64,000 nucleotides of DNA from NCBI GenBank assembly GCA_017467625.1, contig JAFUSN010000004.1, positions 62,001 through 126,000 of the forward strand, written 5' to 3'. Positions 18,518-27,010 of the stretch are shown here, piece by piece. Every line of letters starts with the position of its first letter. Positions within the stretch are counted from its first letter, which is position 1. The position numbers and the translations under genes are program-made. A model generated the notes under the pieces. That model was not told the DNA's origin. It worked only from the letters and a program-made list of their open reading frames with translations, and ran no database searches. This DNA comes from RGIG1681 sp017467625. GTDB lineage: Bacteria; Bacillota; Clostridia; Christensenellales; UBA1242.

Positions 18518-19090
18518 ATGGATATTAAAACTGTAATTGCTGATAAGGTTTTAAAAATTAGAGTGGATCATTTTTTTAAACAACTTCGTAAAATTAATTC
18601 AATGAAGCTTCCAATTGTTAATATCATTCCAAAATGCGAAGAGGTCAAAACAGGTAAGCACACAACTGTAATTACTAAAAATGACTATATTCGTTCATTA
18701 TTAACTAAAACCAGTCCTGCAGTGTTGAATGCAATTTCTTCTGAAGATAAAATTGATATGGGATTTTTATCTAAAGAAATTTTTCTGTTTAATGATGAGT
18801 TTGATTTTAATGAAAGGTGCGAGTTTAATCTTTCAAACTTTTCTCTTTGCGGAGATGCTCTTACTCATAATCAATTTTTTATTAACGCCACAATTAATAA
18901 CTTGATTTGGGCGGAAAAAAATCATGTAAGAAACTCAAAAACAGGAAAGTTTATCTCACTAGCCTCAATTCCCGAAGAATTTTTTAAAAACCAAGAATTT
19001 GCCAGCCTTTACGCACAAATTGAACAAAATCATGAACCCATTGTTAACAAACCAGCAATTGATTTTGAAAAAATTGAAAGTTTTGAATAA
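18518..19090 (+). CDS. Hypothetical protein, divergent from XRE regulator
   Basis: I do not recognise this 190-residue protein. It has no signal peptide, membrane helix or known motif. The sequence is mixed charged with two Cys in about the middle (ERCEFNLSNFSLCGD). The start at 18518 was chosen because the promoter start point lies near 18508; only about ten leader bases precede the ATG, with a poor GGTG site. It has its own perfect-consensus promoter and terminator, so it is probably well expressed as a single gene. Confidence 0.65.
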   Translation: MDIKTVIADKVLKIRVDHFFKQLRKINSMKLPIVNIIPKCEEVKTGKHTTVITKNDYIRSLLTKTSPAVLNAISSEDKIDMGFLSKEIFLFNDEFDFNERCEFNLSNFSLCGDALTHNQFFINATINNLIWAEKNHVRNSKTGKFISLASIPEEFFKNQEFASLYAQIEQNHEPIVNKPAIDFEKIESFE

Positions 19091-19118
19091 AAAAGAGTGC
19101 TAACTTTAGCACTCTTTT
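19091..19118 (+). terminator. Terminator of the gene at 18518
   Basis: Stem GAGTGCTA 19095-19102 / TAGCACTC 19107-19114 with a four-base loop, then TTTT; A run on the other side allows use by both strands. Confidence 0.9.
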
Positions 19119-19202
19119 ATTTTAATTTACAATAAACCATCGTGGCATCATCTGTTTCTTTGAACCTAAAAAATTTATTCCCACAGGGATCACTTGATTC
19201 CC

Positions 19203-19637
19203 CTATTTTAATTGTTTTAAAAGATCCTCAAGTGTGTGCCATGATAAAAGCGCACACTTTACTCTTGCAGGCATATTTGAAACATTTTCAAATGCAATTG
19301 CATCTTGAAGTGCTGTTTTTTCATCATCAGACAACTTTTCACGCTTTATCATTCGCATAAAGCTCTCAATAATTTTTTTGGCCTCATCAACCGTTTTCCC
19401 ACGAAGCACATCTATCATTATTGATGTTGAACTTTGAGATATTGCACAACCATGTCCGGAAAATGCCATATCCTTAATTTTTCCGTCTTCAATTACTGCT
19501 TCAATTTTAATTTCGTCGCCACAATTTGGATTATGACCAAGGCTATCACATGTTGAACCCTCTAAGTGTTTTTTGTTGGGGCTGTTCATGCTGTGTTCCA
19601 TAATTAAATCAGTATAAATTTCATCAAGTCCGTCCAC
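19203..19637 (-). CDS. sufU: SUF system sulfur transfer/scaffold protein SufU
   Basis: Takes sulfur from SufS in Firmicute Fe-S cluster assembly. The 144-residue protein carries the three conserved Cys contexts of SufU (NPNCGDE, GHGCAIS, ARVKCALLSW) and the Asp of GDE that together bind zinc. It is the last gene of iscR-sufCBDSU, one base after sufS. Confidence 0.93.
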   Translation of the reverse strand: MDGLDEIYTDLIMEHSMNSPNKKHLEGSTCDSLGHNPNCGDEIKIEAVIEDGKIKDMAFSGHGCAISQSSTSIMIDVLRGKTVDEAKKIIESFMRMIKREKLSDDEKTALQDAIAFENVSNMPARVKCALLSWHTLEDLLKQLK

Positions 19638-19638
19638 T

Positions 19639-20859
19639 TTATTTCTCCAAATATTTTCTAAATTTATTATAACAATTTTTTATTGCGGTTACAAGTTTAT
19701 CAACATCTTCTTTTGTGTTATAAAAGGCAAAACTTGCACGGCATGTGCTATCAATTCCCAAAAATCTAAGAAGTGGCTGCGCACAATGGTTTCCACTTCT
19801 AACGCAAACATCTTCAGCATCCAAAAGAGATGAAACATCATGAGGGTGAATTCCCTTTAAATTAAATGAAATTACACCAGAGTGGTGAGCCCTGTTTTTA
19901 GGTGCATAAATTTCAATGTATGGTAGATTTTCAAGTTCTTGAATTGCATAGTTTACAAGTTCATTTTCAATTTTTTGAATTGTTTCAAAACCAATATTTT
20001 TAATGTAATTTATTGCTTCAGCAAGTCCAACGGCAGCCGCAGCATTGGATGTTCCGGCTTCAAATTTATTTGGAAGCGGAGCAAAGGTTGTTTCTTGTTC
20101 ATAAACATATTCAATCATATCTCCGCCCATTAAAAATGGACTCATTTTTTCAAGCAATTCTTTCTTTCCATAAAGCACTCCAATTCCAAGAGGTGCATAC
20201 ATTTTATGTCCACTAAAAACAGCAAAGTCAACATCTGTTTTTGCCACATCAAATGGGGTGTGCGCAACACTTTGAGTGATATCTGCAATTGCAACTGCTC
20301 CAACGCTATGAGCTTTTTTTACAATTTTTTCAACATCGTTAACAGTTCCAAGCACATTTGAAACAGAAACAAAACTCACAATTTTAGTTTTTTCAGTTAT
20401 TTTTTCAAGTTCACTATCTGGAATTTCATAATTTTCATCAATGTATAAATACTTTAACTTTGCGCCTTTTTGTTTGGTTGTTTTTTGCCAAGGAACAAGA
20501 TTGCTGTGATGTTCCATTATTGTTAAAACAACTTCATCTCCCTCATTTAAATTATCCATACCGTAGCTGTAAGCAAGAAGGTTAAGCGCTTCAGTTGCAT
20601 TTTTAGTGAAAATAATTTCATCGGAGCTGCTTGCGTTTATGAAATTTGCAACTGTTTGTCTTGCATCGCTAAAAAGCCTGGTTGCTTCAGCACTAATTTT
20701 ATAAACTCCACGATGAACATTTGCGTTTGTGGTTCTATAAAAATTTTCTACAGCGCGAATAACAGCCTCAGGTTTTTGAGAGGTTGCGGCACTATCTAAA
20801 TATGCAATTTTACTTTCCGCTAAAAGTGGAAAATCGTTTTTGAAATTATTTTTCATCAT
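19639..20859 (-). CDS. sufS: Cysteine desulfurase SufS
   Basis: PLP enzyme that removes sulfur from cysteine as a protein-bound persulfide. Visible are the N-terminal LDSAATSQKP, HHSN for PLP ring stacking, the Schiff-base Lys in SGHKMYAP, and the sulfur-accepting Cys in RSGNHCAQP (group II type; the usual HH is NH here). 406 residues, normal. It overlaps sufD by 14 bases and is followed at once by sufU, its sulfur acceptor. Confidence 0.95.
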   Translation of the reverse strand: MMKNNFKNDFPLLAESKIAYLDSAATSQKPEAVIRAVENFYRTTNANVHRGVYKISAEATRLFSDARQTVANFINASSSDEIIFTKNATEALNLLAYSYGMDNLNEGDEVVLTIMEHHSNLVPWQKTTKQKGAKLKYLYIDENYEIPDSELEKITEKTKIVSFVSVSNVLGTVNDVEKIVKKAHSVGAVAIADITQSVAHTPFDVAKTDVDFAVFSGHKMYAPLGIGVLYGKKELLEKMSPFLMGGDMIEYVYEQETTFAPLPNKFEAGTSNAAAAVGLAEAINYIKNIGFETIQKIENELVNYAIQELENLPYIEIYAPKNRAHHSGVISFNLKGIHPHDVSSLLDAEDVCVRSGNHCAQPLLRFLGIDSTCRASFAFYNTKEDVDKLVTAIKNCYNKFRKYLEK

Positions 20860-21883
20860 TTACTTTCCCGTCAATTTTATTTAAAATTTCCTCTTTGAGT
20901 TGTTCATCAAACAAACCATTTAAAACAGAATTAAATTTTGCTTTAATCATAAGCTTAAGCGCCTCAGTTTTTGTGAGTCCACGGCTCATCATGTAAAACA
21001 ATTCTTTGTCACCAATTTTTCCAACGGCTGTGCTGTGACTTCCATCAACATCTTCTTCAGTGCAGAGCAACATTGGAAGAGCTTTTGACTTGGCCTTTTT
21101 TGAAAGAAGTAAACAGAGCTCGCTTTCGTTTCCATACGATTTTTTTGCACCTTTGTTAAAATTGATTGTCCCTTTAAAATTTTTCTCTGCTTCATCAAAA
21201 AGAGCGCCAACAGTTTCAATTTCAGCCAAACATTTTTCACCAAAAATATCTTCAAATATGTTGATGTCTATTTTATTTTTATCCTTTCCAAGATAAAGAG
21301 TTTTTATTTCAGATTTAGAGCACTCGCCTTCAAGCTTTGAATAATAATTCAAAATTGAGTAATCTTGTGCAAAATCAATAAATTTTATATCAATTTTTGC
21401 ATTTTTACTTAATTTACTTTCAATATTTTGAAAGTTTGAAGAGCCCCCATCAAGCTCACAAATCACCACAACTTGAGCATTTGAATTTTCAAGTAAATTA
21501 AATTTTAAAAATGAATAGTTGAAACACTTGGCATTGCCTTGATAACGAATAACAATTTTAGAATTTGCATTATTAAAAATATTAAACACAACTGTTTTTG
21601 AACAATATGCGTTTTCGTTATCAAAATTAAATTTCAATTCGAAAATGTTTTTATTTGTGCCATTGATATTAAACACAAGTTTTTCATTTTCAATATTTTT
21701 CAAAAGTTTTTCTGAAATTGGTTTGGTTGGGATTTCCTTTACGTCATCAAACTTGGGTTCAAAGTTTTTAAAACTTATCCCGTGAAACTGACATTTTTTG
21801 CAATTTAAAATTTCATCTGGCACATTCATTTCATTTATGCCGTAGTTATTAGAAGTGCGAACCGGCGTCATATTTATTTTCAT
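20846..21883 (-). CDS. sufD: Fe-S cluster assembly protein SufD
   Basis: Part of the SufBC2D scaffold complex. A poorly conserved N terminus is followed by the beta-helix core and the family's C-terminal block (HSTAVGKIGDKELFYMMSRGLTKTEA). It is short (345 residues) compared with many SufD proteins of about 430. Coupled to sufB by a TAATG overlap and to sufS by a 14-base overlap. Confidence 0.92.
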   Translation of the reverse strand: MKINMTPVRTSNNYGINEMNVPDEILNCKKCQFHGISFKNFEPKFDDVKEIPTKPISEKLLKNIENEKLVFNINGTNKNIFELKFNFDNENAYCSKTVVFNIFNNANSKIVIRYQGNAKCFNYSFLKFNLLENSNAQVVVICELDGGSSNFQNIESKLSKNAKIDIKFIDFAQDYSILNYYSKLEGECSKSEIKTLYLGKDKNKIDINIFEDIFGEKCLAEIETVGALFDEAEKNFKGTINFNKGAKKSYGNESELCLLLSKKAKSKALPMLLCTEEDVDGSHSTAVGKIGDKELFYMMSRGLTKTEALKLMIKAKFNSVLNGLFDEQLKEEILNKIDGKVNDEK

Positions 21884-23283
21884 TATCCAATTGCCCCCTC
21901 TAATTCAAGATTGATAAGCCTATTCATTTCAACAGCATACTCAAGTGGGAGTTCCTTTGAAACAGGACTGGCAAAACCCCTAACAATCATTGCTTTAGCA
22001 TCTTCTTCAGTGAGCCCACGACTCATTAAATAAAAAATTGCCTTTTCACTAATCTTTCCAATTTTTGCTTCATGCGACATTTCAACTTCGCTTGTTTGAA
22101 CATCGTTAACTGGGATTGTGTCGCTTCTGGATAAATCATCAAGCATGAGTCCATCACAAGTTACGGAGCACTTTGACCCGTCCGCTTCTGGCAAAATTTT
22201 AACCAGCGCACGATAAGTTGCAATACCACCATTTTTTGAAATGCTTCTTGAACTAACAACACTTGATGTGTTTTTTGCTGCATGAACAACTTTAAATCCC
22301 GTGTCAAGATTTTGTCCTTCACCAGCAAATGAAATTCCTGTGTATTCAGTTCGTGAGTTTTCACCTTTTAAAATGCTCATTGGATAAAGCATTGAAATGT
22401 GGCTTCCAAAACTTCCACTAACCCAAATCATTTCAGAATTTTTTCCAACAATTGCTTTTTTTGTGTTTAAATTCATCATGTTTTTAGACCAGTTTTCAAT
22501 TGTGGAATAGCGAAGTGATGCATTGTTTCCAACAAACAATTCAACACAGCCTGCATGCAAATTCACCTTATTATATTTTGGAGCACTGCATCCCTCAATA
22601 AAATGTAAGCTAGCTTCGTCTTCAACAATTATTAATGTGTGTTCAAATTGCCCACTTTCTGGAGAATTTAACCTAAAATAAGATTGAAGCGGTTTTTCAA
22701 GTTTTACTCCTTTTGGAACATAAACAAAACTTCCGCTTGAAAACACTGCGTAATGAAGTGCAATAAATTTATGTTCAGAAAGTGGAACACATTTTGTGAA
22801 ATATTTTTTTACTAGTTCAGGATATTTTTTTATTGCGGAATCAAAGTCTTCATAAATAACACCCTGTTTTTGCATATCTTCTTGAATTGAATGATAAACC
22901 ATCTCGCTATCATACTGTGCACCAACACCCGCCAAGTATTGCCTTTCAGCCTTTGGGATTCCAAGTTTTTCAAAAGTGTTTTTTATTGAATCTGGAACAT
23001 CTTCCCACTTACTTTTCATTGATGATTTTGGGCGAACATAGGTTGCAATTTCATCCATGTTAAGTTCACTTAAATCTGGCCCCCATGTTGGCAAACTTAA
23101 TTTTTCATAAGTTTCAAGAGCTTTGAGTCTAATTTTTAACACCCACTCTGGTTCATTTTTTTGTCTTGAAATTTCTTCAACAATTTTTCTGGTTAAACCT
23201 TTTTCAGATTTAAAATCATATTCATCGGGGTTTTTAATGTCATAGATGTTTCTATCAATTTCTTCTAATTGAGTTTTTGACAT
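21883..23283 (-). CDS. sufB: Fe-S cluster assembly protein SufB
   Basis: Core scaffold subunit of the SufBC2D complex, on which Fe-S clusters are built. The 466 residues show standard SufB blocks (YVPKGVKLEKPLQSYFR, EGCSAPKY, WSKNMMNLNTKKA) and the C-terminal SHEAKIGKISEKAIFYLMSRG. It starts at a TAATG shared with the sufC stop. The order C-B-D-S-U is the normal Firmicute one. Confidence 0.96.
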   Translation of the reverse strand: MSKTQLEEIDRNIYDIKNPDEYDFKSEKGLTRKIVEEISRQKNEPEWVLKIRLKALETYEKLSLPTWGPDLSELNMDEIATYVRPKSSMKSKWEDVPDSIKNTFEKLGIPKAERQYLAGVGAQYDSEMVYHSIQEDMQKQGVIYEDFDSAIKKYPELVKKYFTKCVPLSEHKFIALHYAVFSSGSFVYVPKGVKLEKPLQSYFRLNSPESGQFEHTLIIVEDEASLHFIEGCSAPKYNKVNLHAGCVELFVGNNASLRYSTIENWSKNMMNLNTKKAIVGKNSEMIWVSGSFGSHISMLYPMSILKGENSRTEYTGISFAGEGQNLDTGFKVVHAAKNTSSVVSSRSISKNGGIATYRALVKILPEADGSKCSVTCDGLMLDDLSRSDTIPVNDVQTSEVEMSHEAKIGKISEKAIFYLMSRGLTEEDAKAMIVRGFASPVSKELPLEYAVEMNRLINLELEGAIG

Positions 23284-24026
23284 TATTTGCCTCCTTTAAA
23301 TTTTGCATAGCCTTGTTTCTCAATTTCGGCAGCAAGTTCACCTTTTCCTGTAAACACAATTTTTCCGTCAACTAAAACGTGAACATAATCAACATTTAAG
23401 TTTTCAAGAATTTTTGTTCCATGGGTTATGATTAAAATTGCATTGTCTTTATTTTTAAACAAATTGATTCCTTTTGAAACCGTTTTAATTGCATCAACAT
23501 CAAGCCCTGAATCCGTTTCATCAAGAATTGCAAGTTTTGGAGAAAGTTCAAGCATTTGCAAAATTTCATTTTTCTTTTTTTCTCCACCAGAAAAGCCCAC
23601 ATTTAAATTACGGCTGCTCATATCACTTTTCATGTTCAGCTGTTTCATATTTTCATCTATTTCTGCTTTAAGTGCTGAATAACTAATGATTCCAGTTTGG
23701 CGTTTTTGTTTTGCCATCTTAATAAAGTTGAAAACACTAATTCCAGAAACTTCTTCAGGGGATTGAAATGACATAAAAATTCCATCTCTTGCAATTTCAT
23801 CTGTTTTTGAGTTTGTTATATCCTTTCCATCAAAAATAATTTTTCCATCAGTTTTTGTGTAGCTTGGATTAGATAAAATCACATTTGCAAGCGTGCTTTT
23901 TCCTGCTCCATTTGGCCCCATAATAACATGAATTTCGCCCTTATTTATGTTTAAATTCAATCCTTTTAAAATTTCTTTATCTTCAACTTTCGCAAATAAA
24001 TTTTTAATTTCTAATAACTTTTTCAT
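23283..24026 (-). CDS. sufC: SUF ATPase SufC
   Basis: ABC-type ATPase that drives conformational change in SufBC2D. Walker A GPNGAGKST (about 38-46), the signature LNVGFSGGEKKKNE, Walker B LAILDETDSGLD and the switch His in ITHG are all present. 247 residues. It follows the Rrf2 regulator by 11 bases. Confidence 0.96.
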   Translation of the reverse strand: MKKLLEIKNLFAKVEDKEILKGLNLNINKGEIHVIMGPNGAGKSTLANVILSNPSYTKTDGKIIFDGKDITNSKTDEIARDGIFMSFQSPEEVSGISVFNFIKMAKQKRQTGIISYSALKAEIDENMKQLNMKSDMSSRNLNVGFSGGEKKKNEILQMLELSPKLAILDETDSGLDVDAIKTVSKGINLFKNKDNAILIITHGTKILENLNVDYVHVLVDGKIVFTGKGELAAEIEKQGYAKFKGGK

Positions 24027-24037
24027 AACACCCTTCT

Positions 24038-24454
24038 TTAATTATTTACTTTAATTTTTTTGTTAACAATATCATCAAGCGAAACACTGTTTAAATAATC
24101 ATTAACAACTTTGTTCAGTCCAGCCCAAACATTAACAGTTAAACACTTTGATGCCAAATCGCATGCCGCGCCCTCTTCCATGCAGCTAACTGATTTCATA
24201 TTTCCTTCAGTGGCTCTCAAAATTTCACCAACCGAAATTTCATTTGCATGTTTTGCAAGTTTGTAACCGCCGTTTGAACCACGAAAACTTAAAAGCAACT
24301 TTGCTTTCAACAACTTGCTTACAATTTGCTCAAGATATTTTTCAGAAAACCCCGTTGTCGATGAAAGCACCGAAACCGTGGTAAATGAATTTTCATTTTT
24401 AGCAATTTCTGTCATGATGCTAACTGCGTATGTCCCCTTTGTTGATATTTTCAT
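24038..24454 (-). CDS. iscR: Rrf2/IscR-family regulator
   Basis: Probable Fe-S-sensing repressor of the SUF operon. An N-terminal winged helix (MKISTKGTYAVSIM opening) and three Cys in the IscR arrangement (SCMEEGAACDLASKC) can ligate a 2Fe-2S cluster. The frame extends to 24466, but GAGGTG six bases before the ATG at 24454 fixes the start. As first gene of the operon with an inverted repeat over its own -10 box, it is probably autoregulatory. Some Rrf2 relatives sense cysteine or nitrosative stress, so the ligand is inferred from the Cys set and context. Confidence 0.9.
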   Translation of the reverse strand: MKISTKGTYAVSIMTEIAKNENSFTTVSVLSSTTGFSEKYLEQIVSKLLKAKLLLSFRGSNGGYKLAKHANEISVGEILRATEGNMKSVSCMEEGAACDLASKCLTVNVWAGLNKVVNDYLNSVSLDDIVNKKIKVNN

Positions 24455-24471
24455 AACACACCTCATGGTTA

Positions 24472-24500
24472 ATCATACTATTTTAGTAGGAATTTGTCAA
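24472..24500 (-). promoter_or_regulatory. Promoter of the iscR-suf operon
   Basis: TTGACA (24495-24500), 17 bases, TATGAT (24472-24477) on the minus strand. Confidence 0.88.
24476..24488. promoter_or_regulatory. Candidate Rrf2 operator
   Basis: A perfect inverted repeat TACTA-N3-TAGTA overlaps the start of the -10 box and the spacer of the suf promoter. Its position suits repression by the IscR-like product of the first gene. No second copy was noticed at the divergent EAL promoter. Confidence 0.6.
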
Positions 24501-24509
24501 TATTTTATA

Positions 24510-24538
24510 TTGCTAAATTTTGTTTTTTATGATATAAT
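24510..24538 (+). promoter_or_regulatory. Promoter of the EAL gene
   Basis: TTGCTA (24510-24515), 17 bases, TATAAT (24533-24538). Transcription starts near 24545, 19 bases before the ATG. Confidence 0.8.
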
Positions 24539-24563
24539 TATAGTGTTTAAGGGGGAAGACGCT

Positions 24564-25757
24564 ATGCCACAACACAAATTTAAACAAGATTCTTTTTATG
24601 ACAATCTCGCATTAAAACTTGCTGAAGACCTTGGAATTGTTGATTCACATGACGGCAATCCCGGCTTTTCTGTAAGTGATTTTTATATGGCTTATCAACT
24701 TCATGGAACCACCAAAGACGGAAAATCTTTCAGTGCTCTGCATGATGCAGAATCACTTTGCAGATTTAACAAAGTGATTATTTTTGATGAACAAGGAAAT
24801 AAAGGAGAAGTTGTTGTTCCACCATATGCATTATTTGAATCAATTAGAGCTTTTGACGCATCTAATAAAAACAACCACCTGCTTGAAAAATCTTTTTTGA
24901 ATTGCCAAATTATTCGAGTTTGCGAAGATCTAACAACACCTATCAAAGAAACTAAACTTACGCCACTTGAAGCAATTGGAGATGATTTTCAAGTTTCAAT
25001 CAATGTTAATCCTGAAATCTTTGATGAGGAGTTTGTTGCTTTTTATAAAAGTCTTTTTACAAAATTTCCAAAATTAAAACCAGAAAATATTGCCATTGAA
25101 CTTGTTGAAACTGGAAAATTCCCAACACTTCCTAGTGTTGCTGAAAATGAATCATTAACAGACTACAAGAAAAATAAAATTAAAAAAACTGCAGCGTTTT
25201 ATAAAAACATGCAGGCATTGCAAGCAATTGGAACAAAAATTTACCTTGATGACTTCAACTCTGAAAACGCAAGTGAAGAAGTTTTGGAACTTTATCCATG
25301 GGACGCCGTTAAGGTGGATAGAAATTTATTTGTTGAACTCGTTGAAAAACTTAAATCAATTCCACAAAAGGATTTTAAAGCGGAAATAAATTTACCAGAA
25401 AATAGCGATGATGATGTTATGACAATTGCGCTTCGCACATTAATCAATAAAAGCGAGATGGCAAAAAATCCTGCATCATTAGGCCATGCAAAAAATTTAC
25501 TTCTATCTCTTTTAAGCATGCCAACCGGAACAAATAAAACAAGCTTTAGAACAGGAAAAATAAGAATTGTTTTAGAGGGCGTTGATAATGAATATGCCGA
25601 TGGAGTTGAACTTATAAACAAATATTTTGAAGAGCCACTTAAAAAACTTTATGGTGATCAAATAGATTTAGTTTGTCAAGGATATGCAATCAACCATCCT
25701 GAACCAATAAAAGACATTACTGAAAAAATTCAAACTAATCAAAAAAATCACGAATAA
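24564..25757 (+). CDS. Divergent EAL-domain cyclic-di-GMP phosphodiesterase-like protein
   Basis: 397-residue cytosolic EAL-domain protein without sensor or GGDEF domain. The signature EAL reads ESL (E63); N147, E179, the Asp pair D229-D230, K250 and E338 match metal and catalytic positions of active enzymes. Distances N147-E179 (32) and D229-K250 (21) equal those in standard EAL enzymes, while about 20-25 extra residues lie in each of the E63-N147 and E179-D229 gaps and about 50 between K250 and E338. The DDFGTG loop is DDFNSE. It may hydrolyse or merely bind c-di-GMP. The long frame from 24315 overlaps iscR; the promoter shows 24564 is the start, with AAGGGGGAAG upstream. Confidence 0.8.
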   Translation: MPQHKFKQDSFYDNLALKLAEDLGIVDSHDGNPGFSVSDFYMAYQLHGTTKDGKSFSALHDAESLCRFNKVIIFDEQGNKGEVVVPPYALFESIRAFDASNKNNHLLEKSFLNCQIIRVCEDLTTPIKETKLTPLEAIGDDFQVSINVNPEIFDEEFVAFYKSLFTKFPKLKPENIAIELVETGKFPTLPSVAENESLTDYKKNKIKKTAAFYKNMQALQAIGTKIYLDDFNSENASEEVLELYPWDAVKVDRNLFVELVEKLKSIPQKDFKAEINLPENSDDDVMTIALRTLINKSEMAKNPASLGHAKNLLLSLLSMPTGTNKTSFRTGKIRIVLEGVDNEYADGVELINKYFEEPLKKLYGDQIDLVCQGYAINHPEPIKDITEKIQTNQKNHE

Positions 25758-25759
25758 AA

Positions 25760-25783
25760 AAACACTGGTTTTTCCAGTGTTTT
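25760..25783. terminator. Bidirectional terminator between convergent genes
   Basis: Stem AACACTGG 25760-25767 / CCAGTGTT 25773-25780 flanked by A and T runs, serving the EAL gene on plus and the gene ending at 25783 on minus. Confidence 0.9.
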
Positions 25784-26733
25784 TATTCTTCGCTTGGTTG
25801 TTTTTGAGGCGTCTTACCTTTTAAATTCTCTGTTAATTTTGTGTAATATGTTATATTTTTTAAGTAGTTTTCACAACTGCTGAATTTTGGTATAATTGAA
25901 GTTATTACTAAATCAAGTCCTTCTAGAACATTTTTCTGTTTAGCTTTAATTTCAGGATCAAGTCCATCTGTGTCAACATAAATAAGTTTACAAATATTAT
26001 CTATAGTTGGAACTAATGGATTTGTTTCTGCCATCATTGTCCCGGAATATTGATTACTTAAATTTAAATCAAGAAAAACAAACCCTCTTTGTTTATTTAC
26101 TTCTCCGTATTCAAAATTGTTTCCCGTGGCGTTATCAATAGAATATCCCGAGTTTATTATAGCTGCGGCATCTAAAACAAATTTTTCAATTTCGTGCTGG
26201 CTTACAGCACTTAAAACAGTAAAATTTTGGTTTAATTCACTATTGATGGCACTATTCATTTTTTCACTTTTTTCTTTTAGTGATTTTACTTGCTTATAAA
26301 ATTGTGGGTTTTTATTTACAATAGATATAAATTTGGTCCTGTCTTTATTAAAAATTTGTTCACCTTTAACCAAATCATATTCAATCATAGGCAACACATA
26401 TTTCAAAGAAGCATCATGGCTTGAGTTGAGATTAAAATCATTAAAGTTAACAATTCCATTATTTGTAGTGTAAAATTTATCAAGCAAGTATGTTAGAGTT
26501 TTTGAGTATTCTTCTTCGCTTCCAAAAACAACTTCAGTTTGTCCATAAATTCTTGGTGTTAAAATTCCACTGTCACAAAGTTTATTGTTTGAACTTATAA
26601 GCCGAGCAATATCTGTATTTTTAAATTCACGTGAAATTTTAAAGGCATGCCCGTCTTTTTCAAGAATAATACTATTTGTTCCAGCATTGATAATCACAAA
26701 ACCCAGTGCTAATAATTCTCCAAGTGTAAGCAT
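25783..26733 (-). CDS. Hypothetical protein, possibly kinase-like fold
   Basis: I do not recognise this 316-residue protein by name. The N terminus (GTNSIILEKDGHAFKIS, about 18-34) resembles a small-molecule kinase glycine-loop strand followed by the strand with the ATP-binding Lys, and a later SIDNATGNNF...FVFLDLN segment (about 198-226) resembles the D-x4-N catalytic loop and metal-binding Asp of phosphotransferases. The match is short and the middle is highly charged and helical. No membrane helix or signal. Single gene with a good promoter and a shared terminator. Confidence 0.6.
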   Translation of the reverse strand: MLTLGELLALGFVIINAGTNSIILEKDGHAFKISREFKNTDIARLISSNNKLCDSGILTPRIYGQTEVVFGSEEEYSKTLTYLLDKFYTTNNGIVNFNDFNLNSSHDASLKYVLPMIEYDLVKGEQIFNKDRTKFISIVNKNPQFYKQVKSLKEKSEKMNSAINSELNQNFTVLSAVSQHEIEKFVLDAAAIINSGYSIDNATGNNFEYGEVNKQRGFVFLDLNLSNQYSGTMMAETNPLVPTIDNICKLIYVDTDGLDPEIKAKQKNVLEGLDLVITSIIPKFSSCENYLKNITYYTKLTENLKGKTPQKQPSEE

Positions 26734-26750
26734 ATTGCTCTCCTACTTTT

Positions 26751-26779
26751 ATTTTAACATTTTTGTAATAACTGGTCAA
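26751..26779 (-). promoter_or_regulatory. Promoter of the gene at 25783-26733
   Basis: TTGACC (26774-26779), 17 bases, TAAAAT (26751-26756) on the minus strand; GGAG lies before the ATG. Confidence 0.8.
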
Positions 26780-26828
26780 TACCAAACACAAAAACATATC
26801 TTTCACATTTAAAATCATATTGTTTACA

Positions 26829-26857
26829 TTGCTTTTTTTTGAGTTGTATGTTATACT
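26829..26857 (+). promoter_or_regulatory. Promoter of tRNA-Arg
   Basis: TTGCTT (26829-26834), 17 bases, TATACT (26852-26857), about 37 bases before the tRNA 5' end. Confidence 0.75.
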
Positions 26858-26893
26858 ATCCGCATGTGAAACGCATTCACAAAAACACCCCGC

Positions 26894-26970
26894 GCAGCCG
26901 TAGCTCAGCTGGATAGAGCGACCGCCTCCTAAGCGGTAGGTCGGAGGTTCAAATCCCCTCGGTTGCACCA
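26894..26970 (+). tRNA. tRNA-Arg (anticodon CCT)
   Basis: A 77-base cloverleaf with encoded CCA. Acceptor GCAGCCG pairs with CGGTTGC (one G-U); D stem GCTC/GAGC; anticodon stem ACCGC/GCGGT with loop CTCCTAA, anticodon CCT at 26928-26930, which reads AGG codons. The T arm is GGAGG-TTCAAAT-CCCCT and holds one A-C mismatch in the stem. It has its own promoter and terminator and marks the edge of the defence-type island. Confidence 0.95.
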
Positions 26971-26981
26971 ATTTTCAAAGA

Positions 26982-27010
26982 AAAAAGACGGCTTATTTAG
27001 TCGTCTTTTT
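26982..27010. terminator. Terminator of tRNA-Arg, bidirectional
   Basis: GACGGCT 26987-26993 pairs with AGTCGTC 26999-27005 (one G-U), extended by A and T tracts. It also stands directly after the stop of the convergent ApeA-like gene. Confidence 0.88.

Noticed and set aside
24315..24563. N-terminal extension of the EAL protein overlapping iscR
   Set aside because: It lies upstream of the gene's promoter, on the opposite strand of iscR, and has no ribosome binding site.
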